Shown here: piece by piece, positions 1-5,841 of the stretch
Layout of the letters: every line of letters begins with the position of its first letter
How positions within the stretch are numbered: the stretch's first letter is position 1
Assembly: GCA_030841195.1 (NCBI GenBank)
Contig: JAVEDA010000065.1
Location: 1-7,919, forward strand
Origin: Actinomycetota bacterium
Lineage (GTDB): Bacteria; Actinomycetota; Actinomycetes; JACCUZ01
Direction of reading: 5' to 3'
Length of the DNA: 7,919 bases
The notes under the pieces: generated by a model
Database searches by the model: none
What the model saw: the letters and a program-made list of their open reading frames with translations, nothing else
What the model was told of the DNA's origin: nothing
Translations under genes and position numbers: made by a program

Positions 1-1539
1 CAGCTCCAGCAGGTGCTTGCCGAGCAGCTCGGGCTCAGGCAGCGGCACCGGGTAGACGCCGTCGAAGCAGGCCCGGCACAGGTTGTCGACGGGCTGCTCG
101 GTGGCCTCGACCAGTCCCTCCAGGGAGATGTAGGCCAGCGAGTCGGCGTCGATCGAGACGCGGATCTCCTCGACAGTCAGCCCGTTGGCGATCAGCTCGG
201 CCGGCGAGGCAAAGTCGATGCCGTAGAAGCACGGCCACTTCACCGGCGGCGAGGAGATGCGGACGTGGATCTCGGCGGCACCGGCCTCGCGAAGCATCCG
301 GACCAGGGCCCGCTGGGTGTTGCCGCGCACGATCGAGTCGTCGACCACGACCAGCCGCTGGCCGGCGATCACCTCGCGCAGCGGGTTCAGCTTGAGCCGG
401 ATGCCGAGCTGGCGGATGGTCTGCGACGGCTGGATGAAGGTGCGCCCGACGTAGGAGTTCTTCACCAGACCCAGGCCGTACGGGATACCGCTGCCCTGCG
501 AGTAGCCGACCGCGGCGGGCGTGCCCGACTCGGGCACCGGGATCACCAGGTCGGCAACCGCCGGCGCGTCCTCGGCCAGCGTGCGTCCGACCTCGACCCG
601 GGTGGCGTGCACCGACCGGCCGGCGATCTTGGTGTCCGGCCGGGCCAGGTAGACGTACTCGAACAGGCAGCCCTTGGGCTCGGCCTCGGCGAACCGGGAC
701 GACCGCAGGCCGTGCGCGTCGATCGCGATCAGCTCGCCCGGCTCGATCTCGCGGACCTGCGCGGCGCCGACGATGTCTAGCGCGGCGGTCTCCGACGCCA
801 CCACCCAGCCGCGCTCGAGCCGGCCGAGGACCAGCGGCCGGATGCCCTGCGGGTCGCGCGCGGCGTAGAGGGTCTCCTCGTCCATGAAGACGAGGGAGAA
901 CGCGCCGCGCAGCTGTGGCAGCACCTCGAGCGCGGCCTGCTCCAGCGAGCGGTCCGGGTAGGAGGCCAGCAGGGCGGTGATGATCTCGGTGTCGGTGGTG
1001 CTGTGCATCACCGCGTGGCCGCGCACGCCCTCACGCCAGCGCCGGGTCTCGTCCTGGCTGGGTGCCGCACCGTCGTACGGGAGCTCGCCGCTCTCGGCGG
1101 CCCGCTTCTCGACCAGCTCGAGCAGGTCGCCGGTGTTCGTCAGGTTGCCGTTGTGGCCGAGGGCGATGGACCCGGCCGCGGTGGAGCGGAACGTCGGCTG
1201 CGCGTTCTCCCAGACGCTGGACCCGGTCGTGGAGTAGCGGGTGTGGCCGATCGCGAGGTGCCCGCGCAGCGAGCTGAGGTGGCTCTCGTCGAAGACCTGC
1301 GCCACCAGACCCATGTCCTTGTAGACCAGGATCTGCGAGCCGTTGCTGACCGCGATGCCCGCCGACTCCTGGCCGCGGTGCTGGAGGGCGTAGAGCCCGA
1401 AGTAGGTGAGCTTCGCGACCTCGGTCGGGTCGTCGCCGGAGCGGTCACCGGACCAGACTCCGAAGACCCCGCAGGAGTCCTGCGGACCCCTCTCGGCCGG
1501 GTCGAGATCGAGATTGAGCCGTCCGTCGCCTCGGGGCAC
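1..1539 (-). CDS. purF: Amidophosphoribosyltransferase (glutamine PRPP amidotransferase), C-terminus cut by window edge
   Basis: Cytoplasmic enzyme for the first committed step of de novo purine synthesis: PRPP plus glutamine gives phosphoribosylamine. The frame is open for 513 codons from a GTG at 1539 to the left edge. Residues 21-26 read DSCGVF, so C23 is the expected N-terminal nucleophile after removal of a 22-residue propeptide. Next come the glutaminase-domain motifs ALQHRGQESAGI, GHTRYSTTG and GHNGNL. The PRPP-binding loop DDSIVRG is at about 400-406. Cysteines at 291 (KGCLFEY), 437 (PCFYGID), 488 and 491 (LCRACF) match the four [4Fe-4S] ligands of Bacillus subtilis-type PurF. Family members are roughly 500-530 residues, so little is missing. 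The GTG start places C23 correctly and has a -10-like box 6 nt upstream, with no Shine-Dalgarno. A purM gene would be a usual next neighbour but is outside the window. Identity is essentially certain; the exact start slightly less so. Confidence 0.97.
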   Translation of the reverse strand, partial: MPRGDGRLNLDLDPAERGPQDSCGVFGVWSGDRSGDDPTEVAKLTYFGLYALQHRGQESAGIAVSNGSQILVYKDMGLVAQVFDESHLSSLRGHLAIGHTRYSTTGSSVWENAQPTFRSTAAGSIALGHNGNLTNTGDLLELVEKRAAESGELPYDGAAPSQDETRRWREGVRGHAVMHSTTDTEIITALLASYPDRSLEQAALEVLPQLRGAFSLVFMDEETLYAARDPQGIRPLVLGRLERGWVVASETAALDIVGAAQVREIEPGELIAIDAHGLRSSRFAEAEPKGCLFEYVYLARPDTKIAGRSVHATRVEVGRTLAEDAPAVADLVIPVPESGTPAAVGYSQGSGIPYGLGLVKNSYVGRTFIQPSQTIRQLGIRLKLNPLREVIAGQRLVVVDDSIVRGNTQRALVRMLREAGAAEIHVRISSPPVKWPCFYGIDFASPAELIANGLTVEEIRVSIDADSLAYISLEGLVEATEQPVDNLCRACFDGVYPVPLPEPELLGKHLLEL

Positions 1540-1545
1540 GCGCGC

Positions 1546-1573
1546 AGTCTACGGGCTGGTGGCCCCGGGTCCG
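1546..1573 (-). promoter_or_regulatory. Putative leaderless promoter of purF
   Basis: On the minus strand a TAGACT hexamer (1551-1546) fits the actinobacterial -10 pattern TANNNT. It ends 6 nt before the purF GTG (1539), so transcription would begin at or next to the start codon. A weak -35 candidate, CGGACC (1573-1568), lies 16 nt upstream and shares only the central GAC with TTGACA. The absence of a Shine-Dalgarno supports a leaderless message. Inferred from sequence only; purF could also be read from the upstream gene, 49 nt away. Confidence 0.45.
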
Positions 1574-1588
1574 AGCCGCGACCGGCCG

Positions 1589-1804
1589 TCAGCCGCGCCG
1601 GGCTTCGATCAGCACCGCGACCAGGCCGCCGAGCAGCGCACCGATGCCGCCGAGCAGCGCGCCGAGGTAGGCGATCAGCCGGGCCCGGTCGTCCACGCCG
1701 GCCCCGGGGCCGAGCGCCAGCACCAGGGCCGCGACCAGGCCTACGGCAGCCCCGGACACCAGGAACGCCGGGTAGCGCGGGAGTCGGCGACGGGTCTCGG
1801 GCAC
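1589..1804 (-). CDS. Small two-helix membrane protein, function unknown
   Basis: A 71-residue protein beginning MPETRRRLPRYP from a GTG at 1804. A basic N-terminus is followed by a hydrophobic segment at about 13-32, a short polar stretch with D and R (about 36-42), and a second hydrophobic segment at about 43-66 containing spaced glycines (GALLGGIGALLGG) suited to helix packing. It ends EARRG. The basic ends and acidic/basic connector suggest a hairpin in the membrane with both termini cytoplasmic. It sits 49 nt upstream of purF on the same strand, so it could be co-expressed, but nothing in the sequence links it to purine synthesis. No enzymatic motif is seen. The start is supported by a TANNNT box 6 nt upstream; an AAGGG directly abutting the GTG is too close to act as a normal Shine-Dalgarno. 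I do not recognise a named family. Confidence 0.75.
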   Translation of the reverse strand: MPETRRRLPRYPAFLVSGAAVGLVAALVLALGPGAGVDDRARLIAYLGALLGGIGALLGGLVAVLIEARRG

Positions 1805-1810
1805 CCCTTG

Positions 1811-1816
1811 ATGCTA
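1811..1816 (-). promoter_or_regulatory. Putative -10 box of a leaderless promoter for the small membrane protein
   Basis: TAGCAT on the minus strand (1816-1811) is followed by 6 nt (CAAGGG) and then the GTG start at 1804. The spacing is identical to that upstream of purF. No convincing -35 element is visible 16-18 nt further upstream. Confidence 0.4.
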
Positions 1817-1916
1817 GGCGAGCGGTCGGCCACGGCGCCGGGCACCCAAAGGGAACTCAGCGGGTTCCGGTGGCTGGCGTCCGTCCGGGTGTCGCCGCGA
1901 GAGTGGGGAGAGACGA

Positions 1917-2080
1917 ATGGTCATCGAGCGATTGCTCGCGATCGCCTTCTGCGCGGTCGCCCTCGTGGGTGTCTCAGCCGGTCACGCCCTCGCCGGCGAG
2001 GTGAAGGGGGACCAGGAACGTTGAACAACACCAGGACGACCGGCGCGCTTGATCATGCCCACTCGGCCTGTGCGGCCAGA
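1917..2080 (+). pseudogene. Frameshifted, truncated small secreted-protein gene (or a 35-aa secreted microprotein)
   Basis: An ATG at 1917 has a good Shine-Dalgarno (GGAG at 1907-1910, 6 nt away) and opens a classic Sec signal peptide: positive start MVIERLL, hydrophobic core to about residue 21, and a signal-peptidase-like GHALA, predicted cut after A26. As written the frame ends at TGA 2022-2024, giving 35 residues with a 9-residue tail beginning GEVKG. One extra G in the five-G run at 2006-2010 would instead continue into a frame reading TGALDHAHSACA (to about 2077). From memory, actinobacterial small secreted proteins often have a GEV(T/K)G start to the mature part, then HA(H/N)SxCA(F/Y)SG. 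The expected later part is absent; by 2087 the DNA encodes the end of the opposite-strand gene. I infer a broken gene. A sequencing error or a genuine tiny secreted peptide are alternatives. Confidence 0.5.
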
Positions 2081-2086
2081 GACTCG

Positions 2087-2368
2087 CTAGAACTGGGCCG
2101 CATGTTCGGCGACAAAACGGCCGGCGCCCTCGGCCCGGACTTCCCAGACTCGGATGTCCTTCCCGGTGTGCTCCACGTCCTTCTCGTGGAACCGCACGAT
2201 CTGACCATCAATCCGTCCCGTCCCATGGACGAGGACGGGCGGGTCGAGACCGACGACGAACGACACGTCGCAGGCGAAGTCCTGGAGCTTGTTCGGCTGG
2301 TGGCCATCAACCTCCAGCACACGAACGGACATGCCCGAGGGGACGGCAGTGGGAGTGGTGAATGACAT
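2087..2368 (-). CDS. Conserved-looking 93-residue hypothetical protein
   Basis: The start ATG at 2368 is chosen because AAGGA lies 5 nt upstream; the reading frame could extend to 2494, but that extension is arginine/proline-rich and lacks such a signal. Third codon positions are strongly G/C, as in the clear genes of the window, which supports real coding. The product has no signal peptide or membrane segment. It alternates hydrophobic and polar residues in stretches such as MSVRVLEVDG, FACDVSFVVG, QIVRFHEKDV and DIRVWEVRAEG, suggesting a small, mainly beta fold, perhaps a compact barrel. The C-terminus is AEHAAQF. One cysteine (C33) and a histidine/acid-rich patch near 61-69 (HEKDVEHTG) are present, but there is no recognisable metal or catalytic motif. 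Its stop abuts the remnant of the secreted-protein gene on the other strand. I do not recognise the family and assign no function. Confidence 0.65.
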   Translation of the reverse strand: MSFTTPTAVPSGMSVRVLEVDGHQPNKLQDFACDVSFVVGLDPPVLVHGTGRIDGQIVRFHEKDVEHTGKDIRVWEVRAEGAGRFVAEHAAQF

Positions 2369-2751
2369 CTGGGTCCTTATCTTTGCTCTGGGAACAGCGT
2401 CAGGGTCGTGGCGGGAAGTGGCTGGCACCGCAGATCCAGCACGAGCACGGCGTCCGACCGAAGCTGTGACGGACGGCAATCCACCGGACAACAAGACCGG
2501 TCGGGTCGGGCAGCCACGAGGGGCTCGCCGTGGGTATCTGAACGTTCATCGCGACTCCAGGTTCGAGGTCTGGGTTCCTGGGATTGAGGACGCGGCTACC
2601 CGACTGGGATGACGCGACACCCGGCAGCAATGGCCGGAGGAGGGTCGGGCCTGTGAGCGCACACGGCTCCAACGGTGAACGGCCAGGACCGCGTCATACG
2701 GGTGCCTTCAAGGGGTCTTGATGGGTGACTGGGACGACCCGTAACGACCCG

Positions 2752-2796
2752 AAGGAGTCCATGTGATCACCACACCGAAGTTCGGGAGCTGATCGG
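2752..2796 (+). pseudogene. Degenerate copy of the start region of the downstream PRC-barrel gene
   Basis: AAGGAG (2752-2757) is followed by an initiation-like GTGATCACC (2763-2771) and, 17 nt later, CTGATCGG (2789-2796). The true gene start has AAGGAG (2979-2984), ATGATCACC (2993-3001) and, 18 nt later, CTGATCGG (3020-3027). Between the anchors, GTTCGGGAG resembles GTACGAGAC. Read from the GTG the copy gives MITTPKFGS and then a stop, against MITQNQVRDLIG in the real gene, and it is one base short. Similarity fades after 2796. This suggests a duplicated and decayed 5' fragment. The match is short and partial, so coincidence cannot be excluded. Confidence 0.35.
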
Positions 2797-2914
2797 CCGG
2801 CGACAGACTGCCGCGCCCTCTGCCCGCTGGCCAAACTTCCGGCAAGCGTCGCAGTCGGACGGTCGGCCGGCCAGAGCATGAGTACGGCGTGGGCTTCGGG
2901 GTTTGGGCTTGGCG

Positions 2915-2936
2915 GAGTCGGCAACCGTGCCGACTC
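2915..2936 (+). promoter_or_regulatory. Perfect 9-bp hairpin or operator upstream of the PRC-barrel gene
   Basis: GAGTCGGCA (2915-2923) and TGCCGACTC (2928-2936) form a perfect 9-bp inverted repeat with a 4-nt ACCG loop, ending 56 nt before the ATG at 2993. A second, weaker hairpin (CGACC/GGTCG, 2952-2956 and 2961-2965) follows before the Shine-Dalgarno at 2979. The first could be a DNA operator, since a TTGGCG resembling a -35 lies immediately upstream at 2909-2914, or an RNA hairpin in the leader. There is no T-run, so it is not a typical intrinsic terminator. Confidence 0.4.
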
Positions 2937-2992
2937 GATAGCAACTCGCAGCGACCCCCTGGTCGTGACTTCACAGACAAGGAGACCACTGC

Positions 2993-3784
2993 ATGATCAC
3001 CCAGAACCAGGTACGAGACCTGATCGGTTCCGAGCTTCTCGACGCCAACGGCGACAAGATCGGCAAGATCGGCCAGATCTTCCTCGACGACCAGACCGGC
3101 CAGCCCGAGTGGGCCACCGTCAACACCGGCCTCTTCGGCAGCAACGAGAGCTTCGTGCCGCTGGCCGACGCCGACGTCACCGGCGATGCCCTCCGGGTCT
3201 CGTACGACAAGGACAAAGTCAAGGACGCCCCCAACGTCGACGTCGACGGCGGGCACCTGGACGAAACCCAGGAGGCCGACCTCTACCGCTACTACGGCCT
3301 GGAGTACACCGACCGCGCCTCCGACAGGGGCCCGACGACCGGCACCATGGACCGAGGAGCCGGGCACGACACCTCCGGCCGGAACACCGACGAGGCCATG
3401 ACCCGGTCCGAGGAGCAGGTCCACGCAGGCACCGAGAAGGTGACTTCCGGCAAGGCGCGGCTGCGCAAGTGGGTCGAGACCGAGGACGTGGACGTCAAGG
3501 TCCCGGTCAAGAAGGAGAAGGCCCGCCTGGTGACCGAGCCGATCACCAACGCCAACCGGGACTCGGCACTCGACGGCCCCGACATCACCGAGGAGGAGCA
3601 CGAGGTCACCCTTACCGAGGAGCGACCCGTAGTCGCAAAGGAGACCGTGCCGGTCGAGCGTGTCAAGCTCACCAAGGACACCGAGCAGACCGAGGAGCAG
3701 GTCTCAGAGCAGGTCCGCAAGGAGCGCATCGAGGCCGACGGCGACGTCGACCTCAATGAGGGTCAGCGCAACCGCACCAGCTGA
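2993..3784 (+). CDS. PRC-barrel and DUF2382 (YsnF/AvaK-like) stress-associated protein
   Basis: A 263-residue soluble, highly charged protein with two recognisable parts. Residues 1-80 are a PRC-barrel: an MITQNQVRDLIGSELLDANG start, the IGKIGQIFLDDQTGQPEWATVNTG pattern split over 23-46, then ESFVPLADA and DALRVSYDKDKVKDAP. Residues about 105-135 are a flexible G/D/R/T-rich linker. Residues about 137-249 fit DUF2382: SEEQVHAGTEKV, RLRKWVETEDV, VPVKKEKARLV, EPITNANRD, EEHEVTLTEERPVV, KETVPVERVKL and SEQVRKERIE. This pairing is common in actinobacteria and is linked to stress responses such as desiccation or oxidative stress; the molecular role is not established. No signal peptide or membrane segment. 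The start is supported by AAGGAG 8 nt upstream. It appears monocistronic, with a long leader containing hairpins and a strong hairpin 19 nt after the stop. Domain assignment is confident; function is not. Confidence 0.93.
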   Translation: MITQNQVRDLIGSELLDANGDKIGKIGQIFLDDQTGQPEWATVNTGLFGSNESFVPLADADVTGDALRVSYDKDKVKDAPNVDVDGGHLDETQEADLYRYYGLEYTDRASDRGPTTGTMDRGAGHDTSGRNTDEAMTRSEEQVHAGTEKVTSGKARLRKWVETEDVDVKVPVKKEKARLVTEPITNANRDSALDGPDITEEEHEVTLTEERPVVAKETVPVERVKLTKDTEQTEEQVSEQVRKERIEADGDVDLNEGQRNRTS

Positions 3785-3803
3785 CCCCCTGAGAAGCCAC
3801 CTG

Positions 3804-3830
3804 GCGGCCCCGACCGAAAGTCGGGGCCGC
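3804..3830 (+). terminator. GC-rich hairpin after the PRC-barrel gene
   Basis: GCGGCCCCGAC (3804-3814) and GTCGGGGCCGC (3820-3830) form a perfect 11-bp stem with a 5-nt CGAAA loop, beginning 19 nt after the TGA at 3782-3784. No real T-run follows, only TTGCAATTA, as is usual for actinobacterial hairpin terminators. Its stability and position make a terminator or 3'-end stabiliser likely. Confidence 0.75.
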
Positions 3831-3886
3831 GAGGCCTTGCAATTACTTGGTCGCCTGCCGGTCATCCCCGTGATGTCCACTCGGGC

Positions 3887-3907
3887 ACGCGGGATCGGGC
3901 AGGAGCC
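3887..3907. repeat. Direct repeat, copy 1
   Basis: ACGCGGGATCGGGCAGG followed by AGCC. It matches the copy starting at 4038 at 16 of 17 positions; the second copy then carries one extra G before AGCC. It lies in the otherwise empty stretch between the hairpin at 3804-3830 and the end of the pot operon. The origin is unknown. Confidence 0.5.
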
Positions 3908-4037
3908 GGCCGGTGAGGTCCCGGCGCCACAGACAGGTGCAGCGAGTCACGAATATCTCCCTCGTCCAGGTCTGTATGACGCTAACGGGAACCGGGTCGA
4001 GAACGGCGTCAGGCGCGCCACGTTCATGGCCCTCGTG

Positions 4038-4059
4038 ACGCGCGATCGGGCAGGGAGCC
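4038..4059. repeat. Direct repeat, copy 2
   Basis: ACGCGCGATCGGGCAGG, then GAGCC, 151 nt downstream of copy 1. Its end touches the arm of the putative potC terminator (4058-4067), so it may be part of the operon's 3' region. The surrounding stretch, 3831-4103, holds no credible gene. Confidence 0.5.
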
Positions 4060-4091
4060 CAGGCAGCCCTTCCCATTACGTGCTGCCCAGG
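4058..4091 (-). terminator. Putative hairpin terminator of the pot operon
   Basis: On the minus strand CCTGGGCAGC (4091-4082) pairs with GCTGCCTGGG (4067-4058) over 10 bp, including two G-U wobbles, around a 14-nt loop. It starts 12 nt after the potC stop (4106-4104). No T-run follows, and the large loop weakens it, so the call is moderate. Confidence 0.4.
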
Positions 4092-4103
4092 TTCAGCTGC
4101 TGG

Positions 4104-4916
4104 TCACAACCGGCCGCCTGCGGTGTCGGAGGAGACCCGCTGGGCCAGCCAGACCGGGAAGATCGAGGCCACGATCAGCACCGCAGCGACGACGGTCACC
4201 ACCGGCGCCTGGTTGGGCCGGGCCAGGTTCGTGAAGATCCACAGCGGCAGGGTCTGCACGCTGGCCCCCGCGGTGAACGTGGTCACGATGATCTCGTCGA
4301 AGGACAGCGCGAACGCGAGCAGGGCCCCGGCCAGCAGCGCCGACCGGACCGCCGGGAAGGTCACGTGCCGGAACGTCTGGAACACGTCGGCGCCGAGGTC
4401 CATCGACGCCTCCTCCAGCGAGCCGCCGGTCCGGCGCAGCCGCGCCAGCACGTTGTTGTAGACCACGACCACGCAGAAGGTGGCGTGTCCGACGACCACG
4501 GTGAACAGCCCGAAGTTGATCCCGATCGGCTCGAGGGTGGTGGTGATCGCGTTGGACAGCGCGATGCCGGTCACGATGCCCGGCAGCGCGATCGGCAGCA
4601 CGATGAGGATCGAGATCGCGTCCCGGCCGAAGAAGCGGTACCGCGCGACTGCGAAGGCCGCCATCGTGCCCAGCAGCAGTGCCACGGCCGTCGCTCCGAG
4701 GCCGGCCTTGACCGACGTGGCGAGTGCGTCGCGGGCGCCGGTGTTGTGGAACGTGCGGGTCCACCAGTCGAAGGTCAGCCCGCTCGGGGGCCAGCCGAAG
4801 GTGCGGTCGGTGTTGAACGAGGAGATCAGCACCACGAGCAGCGGCAGGTAGATGAGCGCGAGGCCGAGGCCCATGAAGGTCGCCAGCGCAGCCCGCGCGC
4901 CCCGGGAGAGGTTCAC
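4104..4916 (-). CDS. potC: ABC transporter permease, spermidine/putrescine type (PotC-like)
   Basis: A 270-residue integral membrane protein forming half of the translocation channel of a polyamine-type importer. Six hydrophobic segments are visible, at about 8-32, 70-90, 100-121, 136-156, 190-213 and 236-258. The cytoplasmic EAA loop that docks on the ATPase is at 168-188, containing EEASMDLGADVFQTFRHVTFP split around the invariant glycine G175. The sequence LSFDEIIVTTFTAG (204-217) is typical of the PotC branch. Length fits the family. Translation starts at a GTG (4916-4914) whose last two bases begin the potB TGA stop; no Shine-Dalgarno is obvious, so expression probably depends on translational coupling with potB. 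It is last in the operon and is followed by a possible hairpin terminator. The transporter class is certain. The substrate is inferred from the family and could be another cationic or small organic solute. Confidence 0.93.
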   Translation of the reverse strand: MNLSRGARAALATFMGLGLALIYLPLLVVLISSFNTDRTFGWPPSGLTFDWWTRTFHNTGARDALATSVKAGLGATAVALLLGTMAAFAVARYRFFGRDAISILIVLPIALPGIVTGIALSNAITTTLEPIGINFGLFTVVVGHATFCVVVVYNNVLARLRRTGGSLEEASMDLGADVFQTFRHVTFPAVRSALLAGALLAFALSFDEIIVTTFTAGASVQTLPLWIFTNLARPNQAPVVTVVAAVLIVASIFPVWLAQRVSSDTAGGRL

Positions 4917-5818
4917 AAGTTGTCCAGGGCGCCGGTGCGGCGGACGCCGAGCAGGAAGACGACCATGATCACGATCGGTACGGCGGCCAGCGCGGCGGCC
5001 AGCGGCAAGTTGTTGGCGGCACCCGCGTTGCCCTGGATCAGGTTGCCCAGCAGCTGGCTCTTGCCGCCGACGATCTGGACCGCGATGTAGTCACCCAGGC
5101 TGAGCGAGAAGGTGAAGATCGCACCGGCCACGACGGCCGGGAACGCCAGCGGCAGCACCACCGAGCGGAACGTGCGGCCCGCCTTCGCGCCGAGGTCGCC
5201 GGAGGCCTCGAGCAGCGAGTCCGGCAGCCGCTCCAGACCGGCGTACACCGGCAGCACCATGAACGGCAGCCACAGATAGCTCAGCACGATGACGGTGGCG
5301 GTGAGACCGAAGCCCGGCCCGCGCAGCCCGAACGGCGCCAGCGCCCAGTTGACGACGCCGTCCCCCGCGAGCATCGCCCGCCAGGCGTAGGCCTTCACCA
5401 GGTAGCTCGCCCACAACGGTGTGAGCACCGCGACGACGAGCAGCCGCCGGGCCCGCGGTGAGGCGACCTTGGCCATGTAGAACGCCATCGGACAGGCGAG
5501 CACCGCGCAGATGACCGTCACCGCCAGCGCGACGAGCACGGTGCGCACGATCACCGTGCGGTACGTCGAGCTGGTGACGACGTCGCGGAAGTTGTCCAGC
5601 GTGAACGTCTTCACGGTGTCGCCGGTGAAGGTGTTGGTGCTCCAGAACGCCGAGAGCAGGAGGACGGCGAGGGCGCCGAGGTAGACGACCACCAGGATCA
5701 GCATCGGCGCCGCGAGCAGCAGCGCCAGCCGCAGCCGCGGATGCCGGTCCAGCACGCTGGAGAGCCGCCGGGGGGCGCGACGCACCCACCCGACGGCTCT
5801 CCGGAGTGCAGCCTTCAC
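4913..5818 (-). CDS. potB: ABC transporter permease, spermidine/putrescine type (PotB-like)
   Basis: A 301-residue integral membrane protein, partner of PotC in the channel. A basic N-terminal extension (about 1-30, rich in R) precedes the first membrane segment at about 31-58. Other segments lie near 87-114, 126-146, 170-194, 223-247 and 272-291. The EAA loop is at 202-227 (LLEASGDLGAKAGRTF, then VVLPLAFP), and SLSLGDYIAVQIVGG (238-252) is typical of PotB permeases. The GTG at 5818 is chosen because the longer upstream frame runs antisense-like through the potD gene. An AAGGAG lies 12 nt upstream, rather far, with a closer GGGGG; 23 nt separate this start from the potD stop. Its stop overlaps the potC start by 4 nt. 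Function is confident at transporter level; polyamine specificity is inferred from homology and operon context. Confidence 0.93.
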   Translation of the reverse strand: MKAALRRAVGWVRRAPRRLSSVLDRHPRLRLALLLAAPMLILVVVYLGALAVLLLSAFWSTNTFTGDTVKTFTLDNFRDVVTSSTYRTVIVRTVLVALAVTVICAVLACPMAFYMAKVASPRARRLLVVAVLTPLWASYLVKAYAWRAMLAGDGVVNWALAPFGLRGPGFGLTATVIVLSYLWLPFMVLPVYAGLERLPDSLLEASGDLGAKAGRTFRSVVLPLAFPAVVAGAIFTFSLSLGDYIAVQIVGGKSQLLGNLIQGNAGAANNLPLAAALAAVPIVIMVVFLLGVRRTGALDNL

Positions 5819-5841
5819 CGTCGCCCCCGGCTCCTTCTGCG

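Larger units (their letters stand above)
2369..2992. other. Long non-coding stretch with short repeats
   Basis: About 620 nt between divergently transcribed genes with no credible gene. Open frames here are short, proline/arginine-rich or run antisense into the PRC-barrel gene. Visible structure: inverted repeat CGTCCG/CGGACG (2451-2456, 2470-2475); a perfect 10-nt palindrome TGAACGTTCA (2539-2548); inverted repeat TACGGGT/ACCCGTA (2697-2703, 2737-2743); tandem ACGACCCG units (2734-2751, with one extra base between them); a partial TCGGCCGGC repeat (2793-2801, 2862-2870); the degenerate start copy at 2752-2796; and the hairpins at 2915-2936 and 2952-2965. It looks like decayed or rearranged DNA plus the leader of the PRC-barrel gene. 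No convincing promoter was found. Confidence 0.5.

Noticed and set aside
1852..1868. GGAAC/GTTCC inverted repeat upstream of the secreted-protein remnant, reminiscent of an ECF sigma -35
   Set aside because: Only 5-bp arms, and no partner -10 at proper spacing; likely chance.
1003..2004. Plus-strand open frame opposite purF and the small membrane gene
   Set aside because: It is antisense to unmistakable purF coding and has no credible start or domain.
2530..2537. GGGTAT resembling a stress-sigma (SigB/SigF-like) -10 element
   Set aside because: No matching GTTT-type -35 at the right distance, and it lies about 450 nt from the PRC-barrel start.
2560..2575. GGTTCGAGG resembling a tRNA T-arm
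   Set aside because: No acceptor stem, anticodon arm or D-arm can be built around it.
2400..2672. Minus-strand 90-codon frame upstream of the 93-residue gene
   Set aside because: Proline/arginine-rich, no ribosome site and no recognisable fold; more likely non-coding.
2708..3601. Minus-strand open frame (297 codons) opposite the PRC-barrel gene
   Set aside because: It is a V/G/L-rich antisense shadow of the PRC-barrel/DUF2382 frame, which has clear domains and a ribosome site.
3843..4076. Minus-strand 77-codon frame in the convergent intergenic stretch
   Set aside because: Composition is unlike the neighbouring genes, there is no ribosome site, and it overlaps repeats and hairpins.
3660..5090. 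Long plus-strand open frame (476 codons) across the end of the PRC-barrel gene and potC
   Set aside because: It is antisense to potC, lower-complexity and rich in R/G/H, with no domain. Open antisense frames are expected in DNA of this GC content.
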